The notes under the pieces were generated by a model. It saw nothing but the letters and a program-made list of their open reading frames with translations, made no database searches and was not told the origin of the DNA. From an uncultured Bacilli bacterium (GTDB lineage: Bacteria > Bacillota_I > Bacilli_A > RF39 > UBA660), in assembly GCA_934130405.1 (NCBI GenBank), contig CAKOXX010000027.1, forward strand, positions 1 through 13,553: DNA of 13,553 nt, in the 5' to 3' direction. Below, in pieces: positions 1 through 5,406 of this stretch (positions within the stretch are counted from its first letter, which is position 1; every line of letters begins with the position of its first letter). The position numbers and the translations under genes were made by a program.

Positions 1-626
1 TAATCCATAATTTTGTTATCAAAATCATCTCCACCTAAGTGGTTATTACCAGCAGTTGATTTAACTTCAAATACACCGTCTCCTAATTCAAGAATTGATA
101 CATCGAATGTTCCACCACCTAAGTCGTATACTAAGATAGTTTGATTCTTTTCTTGTTTATCAAGTCCATAAGCAAGTGCAGCAGCTGTTGGTTCATTGAT
201 AATTCTTTCAACGTTAAGTCCTGCAATCTTACCAGCATTCTTAGTAGCTTGTCTTTGTGCATCGTTAAAGTAAGCTGGAACAGTGATAACGGCCTTATCA
301 ACTTTTTCACCAAGATAACTTTCAGCATAATCTTTCATGTAAGATAAAATCATAGCTGATACTTCTTCTGGTGTATATTTCTTTCCTTCAATTTCTACTT
401 TTTCACTAGTACCCATTAATCTTTTGATTGATGATACAGTGTTAGGATTAGTAATAGCTTGACGCTTAGCAGCATCTCCTACTATTCTTTCTCCATTTTT
501 GAATGCTACTACAGAAGGAGTTGTTCTATTACCTTCTGGATTAGGGATTACCTTTGGTTCCCCTGCTTCTAATACTGCAACACAACTATTTGTTGTACCT
601 AAGTCTATACCTATTATTTTACTCAT
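1..626 (-). CDS. dnaK: Molecular chaperone DnaK (Hsp70), N-terminal part, cut by window edge
   Basis: Hsp70 chaperone: binds exposed hydrophobic segments of unfolded proteins in the cytoplasm in an ATP-driven cycle, with DnaJ stimulating hydrolysis and GrpE releasing ADP. The visible 208 codons cover about the first third, inside the nucleotide-binding domain. Residues 4-17 carry the first Hsp70 signature (IGIDLGTTNSCVAV), followed by NEPTAAALAYG and the phosphate-binding VYDLGGGTFDVSIL. The short segment around SIKRLMGT, going straight into KVEIEGKKY, fits the Gram-positive form, which lacks a Gram-negative insertion there. The ATG is preceded by AAAAGGAGA with good spacing. The gene is 19 bp after grpE and is the third cistron of the CIRCE-controlled operon; dnaJ would normally follow outside the window. 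The 3' end is missing only because the window ends. Confidence 0.98.
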   Translation of the reverse strand, partial: MSKIIGIDLGTTNSCVAVLEAGEPKVIPNPEGNRTTPSVVAFKNGERIVGDAAKRQAITNPNTVSSIKRLMGTSEKVEIEGKKYTPEEVSAMILSYMKDYAESYLGEKVDKAVITVPAYFNDAQRQATKNAGKIAGLNVERIINEPTAAALAYGLDKQEKNQTILVYDLGGGTFDVSILELGDGVFEVKSTAGNNHLGGDDFDNKIMD

Positions 627-645
627 AATTATCTATCTCCTTTTC

Positions 646-1266
646 TTATTTTTCTATTTTATTTACTTTAACACTAGCAGCTCTAATAACTCTATCTTTT
701 AATTTATAACCTTTTAGTAATACTTCAAGGACAACATCATCTTCAAAGTTAGGATCATTATCAACCATTAAAGCTTGCATAGTATTGGCATCAAATTCTT
801 TTCCAGTACATTCTATTTCTTCAACACCAAATTTCTTTAATACTTCACAAAGTGAAGCATACATCATTTTGAAACCTGCTAAGAATTTTGATAATTCATC
901 AGTTAGAACATTATCATCTAACTTAATAGCTCGTTCAAAATTATCTAAAACTGGTAATATTTCTAATATTAAATCCTGATTAGCATATTTTAATTTATTA
1001 TCAGTTTCTTCTTCTTTACGTTTACGATAGTTAACCATTTCTGCTTTACTATATTGTAATTTTTCAAGAAGTGATTGTTTTTCATTTAAAATTTCAGCTA
1101 ATTGATTTTTTAAGTTTTCAATTTCGCTATTTTGTCTTTCTTCCACTTTTTCATGTGGACAGTTACAAGATTCTGTACATTCTTCTTCACAAGCACATTT
1201 CTTTTCTTTTTCTTGTTCTTTAGTACAATGCTTATCTTGTTTATGTTTCTTATGTTCTTCCTTCAT
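646..1266 (-). CDS. grpE: Nucleotide exchange factor GrpE with Cys-rich N-terminal extension
   Basis: GrpE releases ADP from DnaK and works as a dimer through a long N-terminal helix. The protein is 206 aa from the chosen start. Residues ~45-95 form a charged coiled coil containing SKAEMVNYRKRKEEE, typical of GrpE. The rest has the conserved helix (VLDNFERAI) and the C-terminal beta domain (AL..V...PN, ending KGYKLKDRVIRAASVKVNK). The first ~40 residues are unusual: Lys/His/Glu-rich with six cysteines at about residues 14, 24, 26, 30, 34 and 36 (KKCACEEECTESCNCPHE). The hrcA stop overlaps an upstream ATG at 1272 (TGATG). I chose the ATG at 1266 because the AGGTG Shine-Dalgarno then sits 6 nt away, whereas GTG 1275 and ATG 1272 lie on top of it. 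Overlap with hrcA suggests translational coupling. Confidence 0.95.
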   Translation of the reverse strand: MKEEHKKHKQDKHCTKEQEKEKKCACEEECTESCNCPHEKVEERQNSEIENLKNQLAEILNEKQSLLEKLQYSKAEMVNYRKRKEEETDNKLKYANQDLILEILPVLDNFERAIKLDDNVLTDELSKFLAGFKMMYASLCEVLKKFGVEEIECTGKEFDANTMQALMVDNDPNFEDDVVLEVLLKGYKLKDRVIRAASVKVNKIEK

Positions 1267-1271
1267 TTTCA

Positions 1272-2264
1272 TCACCTTTCAATATTCTCTTTAATAAATT
1301 CTAATAAACTCATAACACGTTCATATTCCATTCTCTTAGGACCAATTATAGCAATGGTTCCTTCTTCAGAATTAGTTTTAAAACCTGTTTTTATAACAGT
1401 TACATCAGAATCAATATTATTTTCATCACCAATATATACTTCTATATTATTTGAATTATCTTGCTTAATCTCTTTAATTAAGTCTTGATCATCCAGTTTA
1501 GCAAATAATCCTTTTACTTTATCAATACTTTCAAATTCTGGCTGTTCTAAAAATTTAGTTTTTCCAACAACATTTATGTCTGGATGAGTTAAATCATCAA
1601 AGACATGATAAATAACATCATACAGTTTTTCATGTTGTTCAACATAGTTACCAATGATTGGTTTAATCTCAAATTCTAGCTTTGTACTTATTTCATCAAT
1701 AGGAGTTCCAACGATTAATTTATTAATTAAATCAACAGTTTTCTTAACATCAGTTAAATTAACTTGATCAAGTGTTACTGTCTTATGTTCTACTTTTCCT
1801 TTATCAGTTACTACAATAATAATTAACTGATTATTAGTTAAAGGTACAACATTTACTTCTTTTAATAAATTATCATGAGAAGCTTTACCAAGTACCACTG
1901 CGGTATAACTTGTCATATCAGAAACAAGCTGTAAGCTCTTTGATAAACAGTCAGACAATTCTAATGACTGGTTGTGTAAGATTATCTGTAAATTAAGCAT
2001 ATCTTCGCCATTCATTTTCTTTGGTTTTAATAAGTTATCAACGTAATAGCGATAACCTTTCTGACTAGGTATTCTACCACTTGAAGTATGTGTTTTTTCT
2101 AAAAGACCTGTTTCTTCAAGATTAGCCATCTCACTTCTGATGGTGGCACTAGAACATTTTAATCTTTTACATAATTGTTTACTACTAACAGGAGTAGCTT
2201 GTTTAACATAATTTTCTACAATCATTTTAAGTAATTGTTCTTGTCTATTTGATAATACTTCCAA
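1272..2264 (-). CDS. hrcA: Heat-inducible transcription repressor HrcA
   Basis: HrcA represses class I heat-shock genes by binding CIRCE; it is kept active by GroEL, so misfolded protein relieves repression. The 330-aa product has the expected length (about 340). Residues 1-75 form the winged helix (SSKQLCKRLKCSSATIRSEM, EETGLLEKTH) followed by the family signature SSGRIPSQKGYRYYVDNLL. The remainder is the GAF-like core and dimerisation part, ending MEYERVMSLLEFIKENIER. No upstream ATG fits; translation appears to begin at TTG, placed 8 nt after a perfect AGGAGGTG. It is first in the hrcA-grpE-dnaK operon, and two CIRCE elements flank its promoter, so it should be autoregulated. The stop TGA overlaps the first ATG of the grpE reading frame. 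Confidence 0.97.
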   Translation of the reverse strand: MEVLSNRQEQLLKMIVENYVKQATPVSSKQLCKRLKCSSATIRSEMANLEETGLLEKTHTSSGRIPSQKGYRYYVDNLLKPKKMNGEDMLNLQIILHNQSLELSDCLSKSLQLVSDMTSYTAVVLGKASHDNLLKEVNVVPLTNNQLIIIVVTDKGKVEHKTVTLDQVNLTDVKKTVDLINKLIVGTPIDEISTKLEFEIKPIIGNYVEQHEKLYDVIYHVFDDLTHPDINVVGKTKFLEQPEFESIDKVKGLFAKLDDQDLIKEIKQDNSNNIEVYIGDENNIDSDVTVIKTGFKTNSEEGTIAIIGPKRMEYERVMSLLEFIKENIER

Positions 2265-2279
2265 ATGATAAGCACCTCC

Positions 2280-2306
2280 TTAGCACTTCTTTTTCTCAAG
2301 TGCTAA
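2280..2306. promoter_or_regulatory. CIRCE operator 1 (perfect inverted repeat)
   Basis: TTAGCACTT, 9 bases, AAGTGCTAA: a perfect inverted repeat with the exact CIRCE geometry (consensus TTAGCACTC-N9-GAGTGCTAA). It covers the expected transcription start and its inner edge touches the hrcA AGGAGGTG ribosome binding site. HrcA bound here would block transcription; in the mRNA the same repeat could form a hairpin next to the ribosome binding site. Confidence 0.97.
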
Positions 2307-2310
2307 TAAT

Positions 2311-2339
2311 ATTGTATGCATTTCATTAGCACTTGTCAA
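2311..2339 (-). promoter_or_regulatory. Sigma-A promoter of hrcA-grpE-dnaK
   Basis: On the minus strand, TTGACA (2339-2334) and TACAAT (2316-2311) are separated by exactly 17 bases. This is a perfect -35 and a 5/6 -10. The start point is expected near 2304, inside CIRCE 1, while the -35 lies inside the second CIRCE-like repeat. Confidence 0.9.
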
Positions 2340-2352
2340 CCTTTTTTGCTAA
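2326..2352. promoter_or_regulatory. Second, degenerate CIRCE operator
   Basis: The left half TTAGCACTT is identical to CIRCE 1. After exactly 9 bases comes TTTTGCTAA, which keeps TGCTAA of the right half. It lies 46 bp from CIRCE 1 and overlaps the -35 hexamer. The conserved spacing argues against chance; whether HrcA binds it is inference. Confidence 0.72.
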
Positions 2353-2360
2353 TTTTTTAT

Positions 2361-2390
2361 CAAAAAGAAAAAAGTCCATCTCTAGACTTT
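2361..2390 (-). terminator. Rho-independent terminator after the variable surface protein gene
   Basis: On the minus strand, AAAGTCTA and TGGACTTT pair (8 bp with one G-U) around a GAGA tetraloop, followed by TTTCTTTTTG. The stem overlaps the stop codon of the 2389-4263 gene and insulates it from the heat-shock promoter just downstream. Confidence 0.85.
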
Positions 2391-4263
2391 ATGATGTTTT
2401 CACGGCATATGGATTTAAGGCTGTTCCATCTCCTTTTGTTATTTGAGTATCTACTTTTAGGTTGATAACTGGACGGGCCCCGTAGGAGTCCGTGACGCGG
2501 TACCATTGAATCAGACTGCCCGAAGAAGCCACACCCCAAGCGCGTGCAGCAGAATAGTTTGAAGCGAAGTAAGACGGAGACAGCGTCCAGAAGTATTGTC
2601 CATTATATAGATAATAATTACTATTTGCTGTATTCCATACTCCTCCTGCCATTGCTACTTCATCTGCTGTAATAAGTGAGATTGGATAATCTAACTTAGC
2701 ACTTGCATTTGATACTTTAAACTTATCATTATCTTGTGCACATTTTAAGCTTGGTGCTTTCTTTTCATATAAGCGTCCATATGCTCCATAGTATGTTGTT
2801 GGTGTTGTTAAATAGCCTGAGCCCTCTATTACACTTCGATCATTACAAAATGTTTCATCTGCTATATATGAAGCATAACTTGTTAAATTATTTTTATACC
2901 ATGTATCTAGAGTGTTTTTCATAGTTGAATTTGTATTGTTTGTTACAGCATCAGCATAACTATCACTACTATATGAGATAGGTTGAACAGTCATTCTGGT
3001 ATCACTTTGATATCCTGTTATTTTATATACTACATTACAACTTGTATTTAAACAACTATATAGTTTTCCTGATACAATTTCATCATGATTATCTTTCCAT
3101 GTTAATTGCTTAATAGTTCCAGTTAAAGTGAATTTCTTTGTTGATTCATCAAATGTATATCCTGTTCCAAAGTTGTATTCTGTTGTATTTGTAAACCAGT
3201 CATATCCTGTTGTTCCATTACTTTCATGAAGTGAAAATTTTTCATTGTATTTATATCCAAGATATGCTGGGTCCCAATATTTACTATTATATTGTGAATT
3301 TCCGATTGTTACTGATGTTCCTGTATCTGATGTTGATTTTCCCGAATAGATTAAACGGACACTACCGTCTCCATTACGACGGATTATTCTCCATGTAAAT
3401 CCTGCGAATGACACATAATTATTTCTTACTGCTCCTCGGTAATAATAACTAGTTCCTTCATCATCTGCTGCTGCATATAAACCATCTTCTTCATCACTAT
3501 TTGGTGCAATTTTAGCAAAGTTTGGTGTTCCTTTTGCTACAATTGCGGTTCCTGCTGCTTCTGCACTTGCTTCATGATTATTCATAACAAGCATACAATC
3601 TGATAATTTATTTATTCCATTATCTTTACAATATGTATCTTCTGCTTGAGCTACTGTATCGCTTGTTTGTCCATAGACATTTACTTTTACTTTATATACT
3701 AGTCCTCCATTGTCACTTTGCGGATTATAGCTTTCATCTACCCATAATCTTAAACGGTATTTGATTTCTGTTTCTCCTTGTGTTGCTAAGTTTCCTGTAT
3801 ATAAACTCATCATATCTGCTGGTCGTCCTGTATATCCATTACCTGTTGGCTCTTCATAATATGTACGAGGTGCCATTACTTCTGTTTCTTTTCCGTTAGC
3901 ATCTACTGTTGTCAAATAATATCTGATATTATTTCCGCTAAACGTATTTCCACTCTCTTCTTTTGCTGCTATTTCATAGTTGATATCTGTATTTCCTGCG
4001 ATTGATGACTTTACTGTAAAATCGAAATATTCTCCCGCTGTTAATCTCGTCTTTCCAGTTGCTATCGTTGTGGGCAACGCATTCGTCATTGTAATCGTGT
4101 TTGTACTTTCTACATATTCCATAGTTACCATTCCAGTTGTGATGGTATTTAACTTTTCTCCTGTTCCCGCGTAGTTAAATGCTGCATAACTGATTCCTAC
4201 TATGGCAATTAATAAAATAAATATAACTAACATTAAAACAAAATCTTTCTTTTTATTTTTCAT
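2389..4263 (-). CDS. Membrane-anchored surface protein, TasA-like N-terminus and DGR-type variable C-terminal domain
   Basis: The function is not known; the 624-aa architecture can be read. Residues 1-7 are Lys-rich, and 8-28 form a hydrophobic segment ending ISYAAF, which is either a signal peptide or an anchor. Residues ~29-200 resemble TasA/camelysin-type secreted beta-sandwich proteins (FNYAGTGEKLNTITTGMVTMEY). A linker with Cys pairs at 212/223 leads to a C-terminal domain (~275-615) containing FTWRIIRRNGDGSVRLIYSG and YGARPVINL, as in DUF6273-like, C-type-lectin-fold proteins of Firmicutes. Residues ~558-598 (FWTLSPSYFASNYSAARAW and following) come from abruptly GC-rich DNA and look like a DGR variable region. 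The ATG has only a weak GAGTGG-type ribosome site. A long structured leader precedes it and a terminator overlaps its stop. Surface display and ligand binding are inference. Confidence 0.85.
   Translation of the reverse strand: MKNKKKDFVLMLVIFILLIAIVGISYAAFNYAGTGEKLNTITTGMVTMEYVESTNTITMTNALPTTIATGKTRLTAGEYFDFTVKSSIAGNTDINYEIAAKEESGNTFSGNNIRYYLTTVDANGKETEVMAPRTYYEEPTGNGYTGRPADMMSLYTGNLATQGETEIKYRLRLWVDESYNPQSDNGGLVYKVKVNVYGQTSDTVAQAEDTYCKDNGINKLSDCMLVMNNHEASAEAAGTAIVAKGTPNFAKIAPNSDEEDGLYAAADDEGTSYYYRGAVRNNYVSFAGFTWRIIRRNGDGSVRLIYSGKSTSDTGTSVTIGNSQYNSKYWDPAYLGYKYNEKFSLHESNGTTGYDWFTNTTEYNFGTGYTFDESTKKFTLTGTIKQLTWKDNHDEIVSGKLYSCLNTSCNVVYKITGYQSDTRMTVQPISYSSDSYADAVTNNTNSTMKNTLDTWYKNNLTSYASYIADETFCNDRSVIEGSGYLTTPTTYYGAYGRLYEKKAPSLKCAQDNDKFKVSNASAKLDYPISLITADEVAMAGGVWNTANSNYYLYNGQYFWTLSPSYFASNYSAARAWGVASSGSLIQWYRVTDSYGARPVINLKVDTQITKGDGTALNPYAVKTS
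2465..2597 (-). other. Candidate DGR variable region (VR) in the 3' end of the surface protein gene
   Basis: Composition changes sharply here: bases 2461-2580 are 67/120 G+C by hand count, against about 37-40% in sampled lines of the same gene. The encoded segment runs from FWTLSP to YGARPVINL. Its variable-looking codons (TAC, GCT, TCT, TAT, AGT, CGC, GAC) are those expected if AAC/AAT codons of a template were mutated at adenines. The distal end on the coding strand is GC-rich (ACGGGGCCCGT), as at DGR homing-initiation sites. No template repeat or reverse transcriptase is in the window. Confidence 0.6.
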
Positions 4264-4299
4264 AGTTTAAAAACCACTCTTTCTATTTTAGTATTTAAC

Positions 4300-4338
4300 A
4301 AAAAAGATAGATTTATACCTTTTTGATATTAATCTATC
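4300..4338 (-). terminator. Terminator-like hairpin in the leader of the variable surface protein gene
   Basis: On the minus strand, GATAGATT pairs perfectly with AATCTATC around a 17-nt loop and is followed by TTTTTTG. It lies about 37 bp upstream of the start codon, downstream of the likely promoter. A strong terminator already closes the upstream operon, so this one is better explained as an attenuator within the leader. Confidence 0.6.
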
Positions 4339-4348
4339 ATTGAAAAAA

Positions 4349-4431
4349 GAAAGTAGGTACACTACTTCTTACATTAGTATTTAGTTTTTGACAGTCTTTT
4401 ACTACTACTACCACAACTGTCTCCTACCTTC
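4349..4431 (-). ncRNA. Structured 5' leader, candidate riboswitch or attenuator
   Basis: On the minus strand, GAAGGTAGG (4431-4423) can pair with CCTACTTTC (4357-4349), a 9-bp helix with one G-U. It encloses a GACAGT/ACTGTC hairpin (4421-4416 with 4395-4390) whose loop holds GGTAGTAGTAGTA. The 3' strand of the outer helix can instead pair with GAAGTAG (4368-4362), so the two folds exclude each other. The loop TAGTA repeats could also pair with TACTA near 4375, giving a pseudoknot. I do not recognise a known riboswitch class. It lies immediately before the terminator-like hairpin at 4300-4338. Confidence 0.5.
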
Positions 4432-4464
4432 CTATTATCAAATATCAGTATTCTTGACATCTTA

Positions 4465-4493
4465 ATAATATCATAATATTTGACATTTAACAA
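4465..4493 (-). promoter_or_regulatory. Possible sigma-A promoter for the variable surface protein gene
   Basis: On the minus strand, TTGTTA (4493-4488), 17 bases, TATTAT (4470-4465). The match is 4/6 and 5/6. Transcription would begin near 4458, giving a leader of about 195 nt that contains the structured region and the terminator-like hairpin. The surroundings are very AT-rich, so other -10 boxes are possible. Confidence 0.4.
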
Positions 4494-4548
4494 CAAGGAA
4501 AAATTTAAAGTTTCTACTAGAGACTATAATTTATTTTGCTAATATACT

Positions 4549-4585
4549 AAAAAATAATGTGCTAACAAGATTTATTGTTAACACA
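4549..4585 (-). terminator. Strong rho-independent terminator after the pilin-like gene
   Basis: On the minus strand, TGTGTTAACAA pairs with TTGTTAGCACA (11 bp, one G-U) around TAAATC, then TTATTTTTTAG follows. The stem includes the TAG stop of the 59-aa gene. It should end the two-gene surface operon. Confidence 0.88.
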
Positions 4586-4741
4586 TTTATTTAATTCTTT
4601 AGATATTGTTTTTACATATTCAGTAGTACTCTTTCTTTCAAAACTATCAATACTTAGTAAAAGAAATAATAAAATACTTACTACTAAAACTAGTCCATAT
4701 AAAATTGTTGAAACAGCAAACCCTTTTTGGTTTAGTCTCAT
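4562..4741 (-). CDS. Small pilin-like membrane peptide (59 aa)
   Basis: The product starts MRLNQKGFAVSTILYGLVLV, continues as a hydrophobic helix to about residue 30, and has a short polar tail (residues 31-59) with two cysteines (Cys53, Cys59). A short basic leader, then Gly-Phe, Ser-Thr and a long hydrophobic stretch resembles the N-terminus of type IV prepilins and pseudopilins, cleaved after Gly7. The usual Glu at mature position 5 is absent (Thr here) and there is no globular domain, so pilin function is uncertain. The start is well supported: GGAGG lies 7 nt upstream and the ATG overlaps the stop of the preceding gene in an ATGA arrangement, indicating translational coupling. The gene ends inside a strong terminator. 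It may be an accessory or partner of the 185-aa surface protein (inference). Confidence 0.8.
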   Translation of the reverse strand: MRLNQKGFAVSTILYGLVLVVSILLFLLLSIDSFERKSTTEYVKTISKELNKCVNNKSC

Positions 4742-5295
4742 TCTTCTTCCTCCACTTCAATTAAAGCATGATAGTGACTTGTCTTATCTACTAAAAAGTT
4801 ACTATCAATTGCCCATAATCTAATTGAATAATCTTCACTCTTTCCTGCTTCTAATGTATCAGTATAAATAACACTATCAGTAAATTCAGATAAAATGTAA
4901 GCTTTAGGTGCTTGATGATCTTTTCTAAAACTTAACTTTAATAGTTCATTAGGAATTTGTTTCTCACTACAACCATCACTATTCATTTTCTCTTTATCTA
5001 GAACTAACTTTACTTTGTACTTTACAGATTCAGTAGTATTGTTCTTAACAGTGAAAGTATAACTAGGGCTAGTAAGACCAACTGCATCTGTTACTGGTGT
5101 AAACTTAGTAAGAGAAATTTCATTTCCTCTTTTCTCGTGAAATACTACTTCCATCTCACCTGCCTCATAATCTGTATTTCTTGAAGTTGAAAACTTTTCA
5201 TAAATTAAATAAGTAGATACTACTGCAAAAGTAATTAAAAAGATAATTATAATCATACTTTTACGTCTTTGTTTCTTATAATATGCCTGATACAT
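4738..5295 (-). CDS. Single-pass membrane-anchored surface protein, unknown function
   Basis: The 185-aa product has a basic N-terminus (YYKKQRRKS), one transmembrane helix at about residues 14-33 (MIIIIFLITFAVVSTYLIYE) and an extracellular part rich in beta-strand patterns (SYTFTVKNNTTESVKYKVKL, SEDYSIRLWAIDS) ending in EVEEEE. The strand pattern and the phrase on adjusting terms (TLEAGKSEDYSIRLW) recall TasA/camelysin-like domains, and the large downstream protein has a similar YRLRLWVDES passage, but I cannot assign a family. I chose the ATG at 5295 over the GTG at 5304 because GAAGAGGTG then lies 6 nt upstream; the GTG is inside that site. Its own promoter lies upstream, and it is coupled to the 59-aa pilin-like gene. 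Confidence 0.85.
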   Translation of the reverse strand: MYQAYYKKQRRKSMIIIIFLITFAVVSTYLIYEKFSTSRNTDYEAGEMEVVFHEKRGNEISLTKFTPVTDAVGLTSPSYTFTVKNNTTESVKYKVKLVLDKEKMNSDGCSEKQIPNELLKLSFRKDHQAPKAYILSEFTDSVIYTDTLEAGKSEDYSIRLWAIDSNFLVDKTSHYHALIEVEEEE

Positions 5296-5318
5296 AACTA
5301 ACACCTCTTCTTTTATTT

Positions 5319-5348
5319 ATTTTAAGTCTTCTTATCACTCCTAGTCAA
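5319..5348 (-). promoter_or_regulatory. Sigma-A promoter of the surface protein / pilin-like operon
   Basis: On the minus strand, TTGACT (5348-5343), 18 bases, TAAAAT (5324-5319): 5/6 at both boxes. It lies between the terminator of the transporter gene and the start at 5295, giving a short leader. Confidence 0.65.
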
Positions 5349-5380
5349 TTAATAGTTAACTAAATATCTAAACTTTACAT

Positions 5381-5404
5381 AAAAAGAACCACTAAGTGGC
5401 TCTT
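5381..5404 (-). terminator. Rho-independent terminator after the MMPL transporter gene
   Basis: On the minus strand, AAGAGCCAC pairs with GTGGTTCTT (9 bp, one G-U) around a TTA loop. The T run overlaps the stem end and continues to TTTTTATG. It begins 3 bp after the stop codon. Confidence 0.85.
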
Positions 5405-5406
5405 AT

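Noticed and set aside
4402..4412. Short triplet repeat (GGTAGTAGTAGT on the minus strand) as a microsatellite
   Set aside because: Only three units long and located in the loop of a predicted hairpin, so treated as part of the leader structure.
4388..4485. Three plus-strand TTGACA hexamers (near 4388, 4453 and 4480)
   Set aside because: None has a good -10 at 16-18 bp and no plus-strand gene follows; two are parts of AT-rich or hairpin sequence on the other strand.
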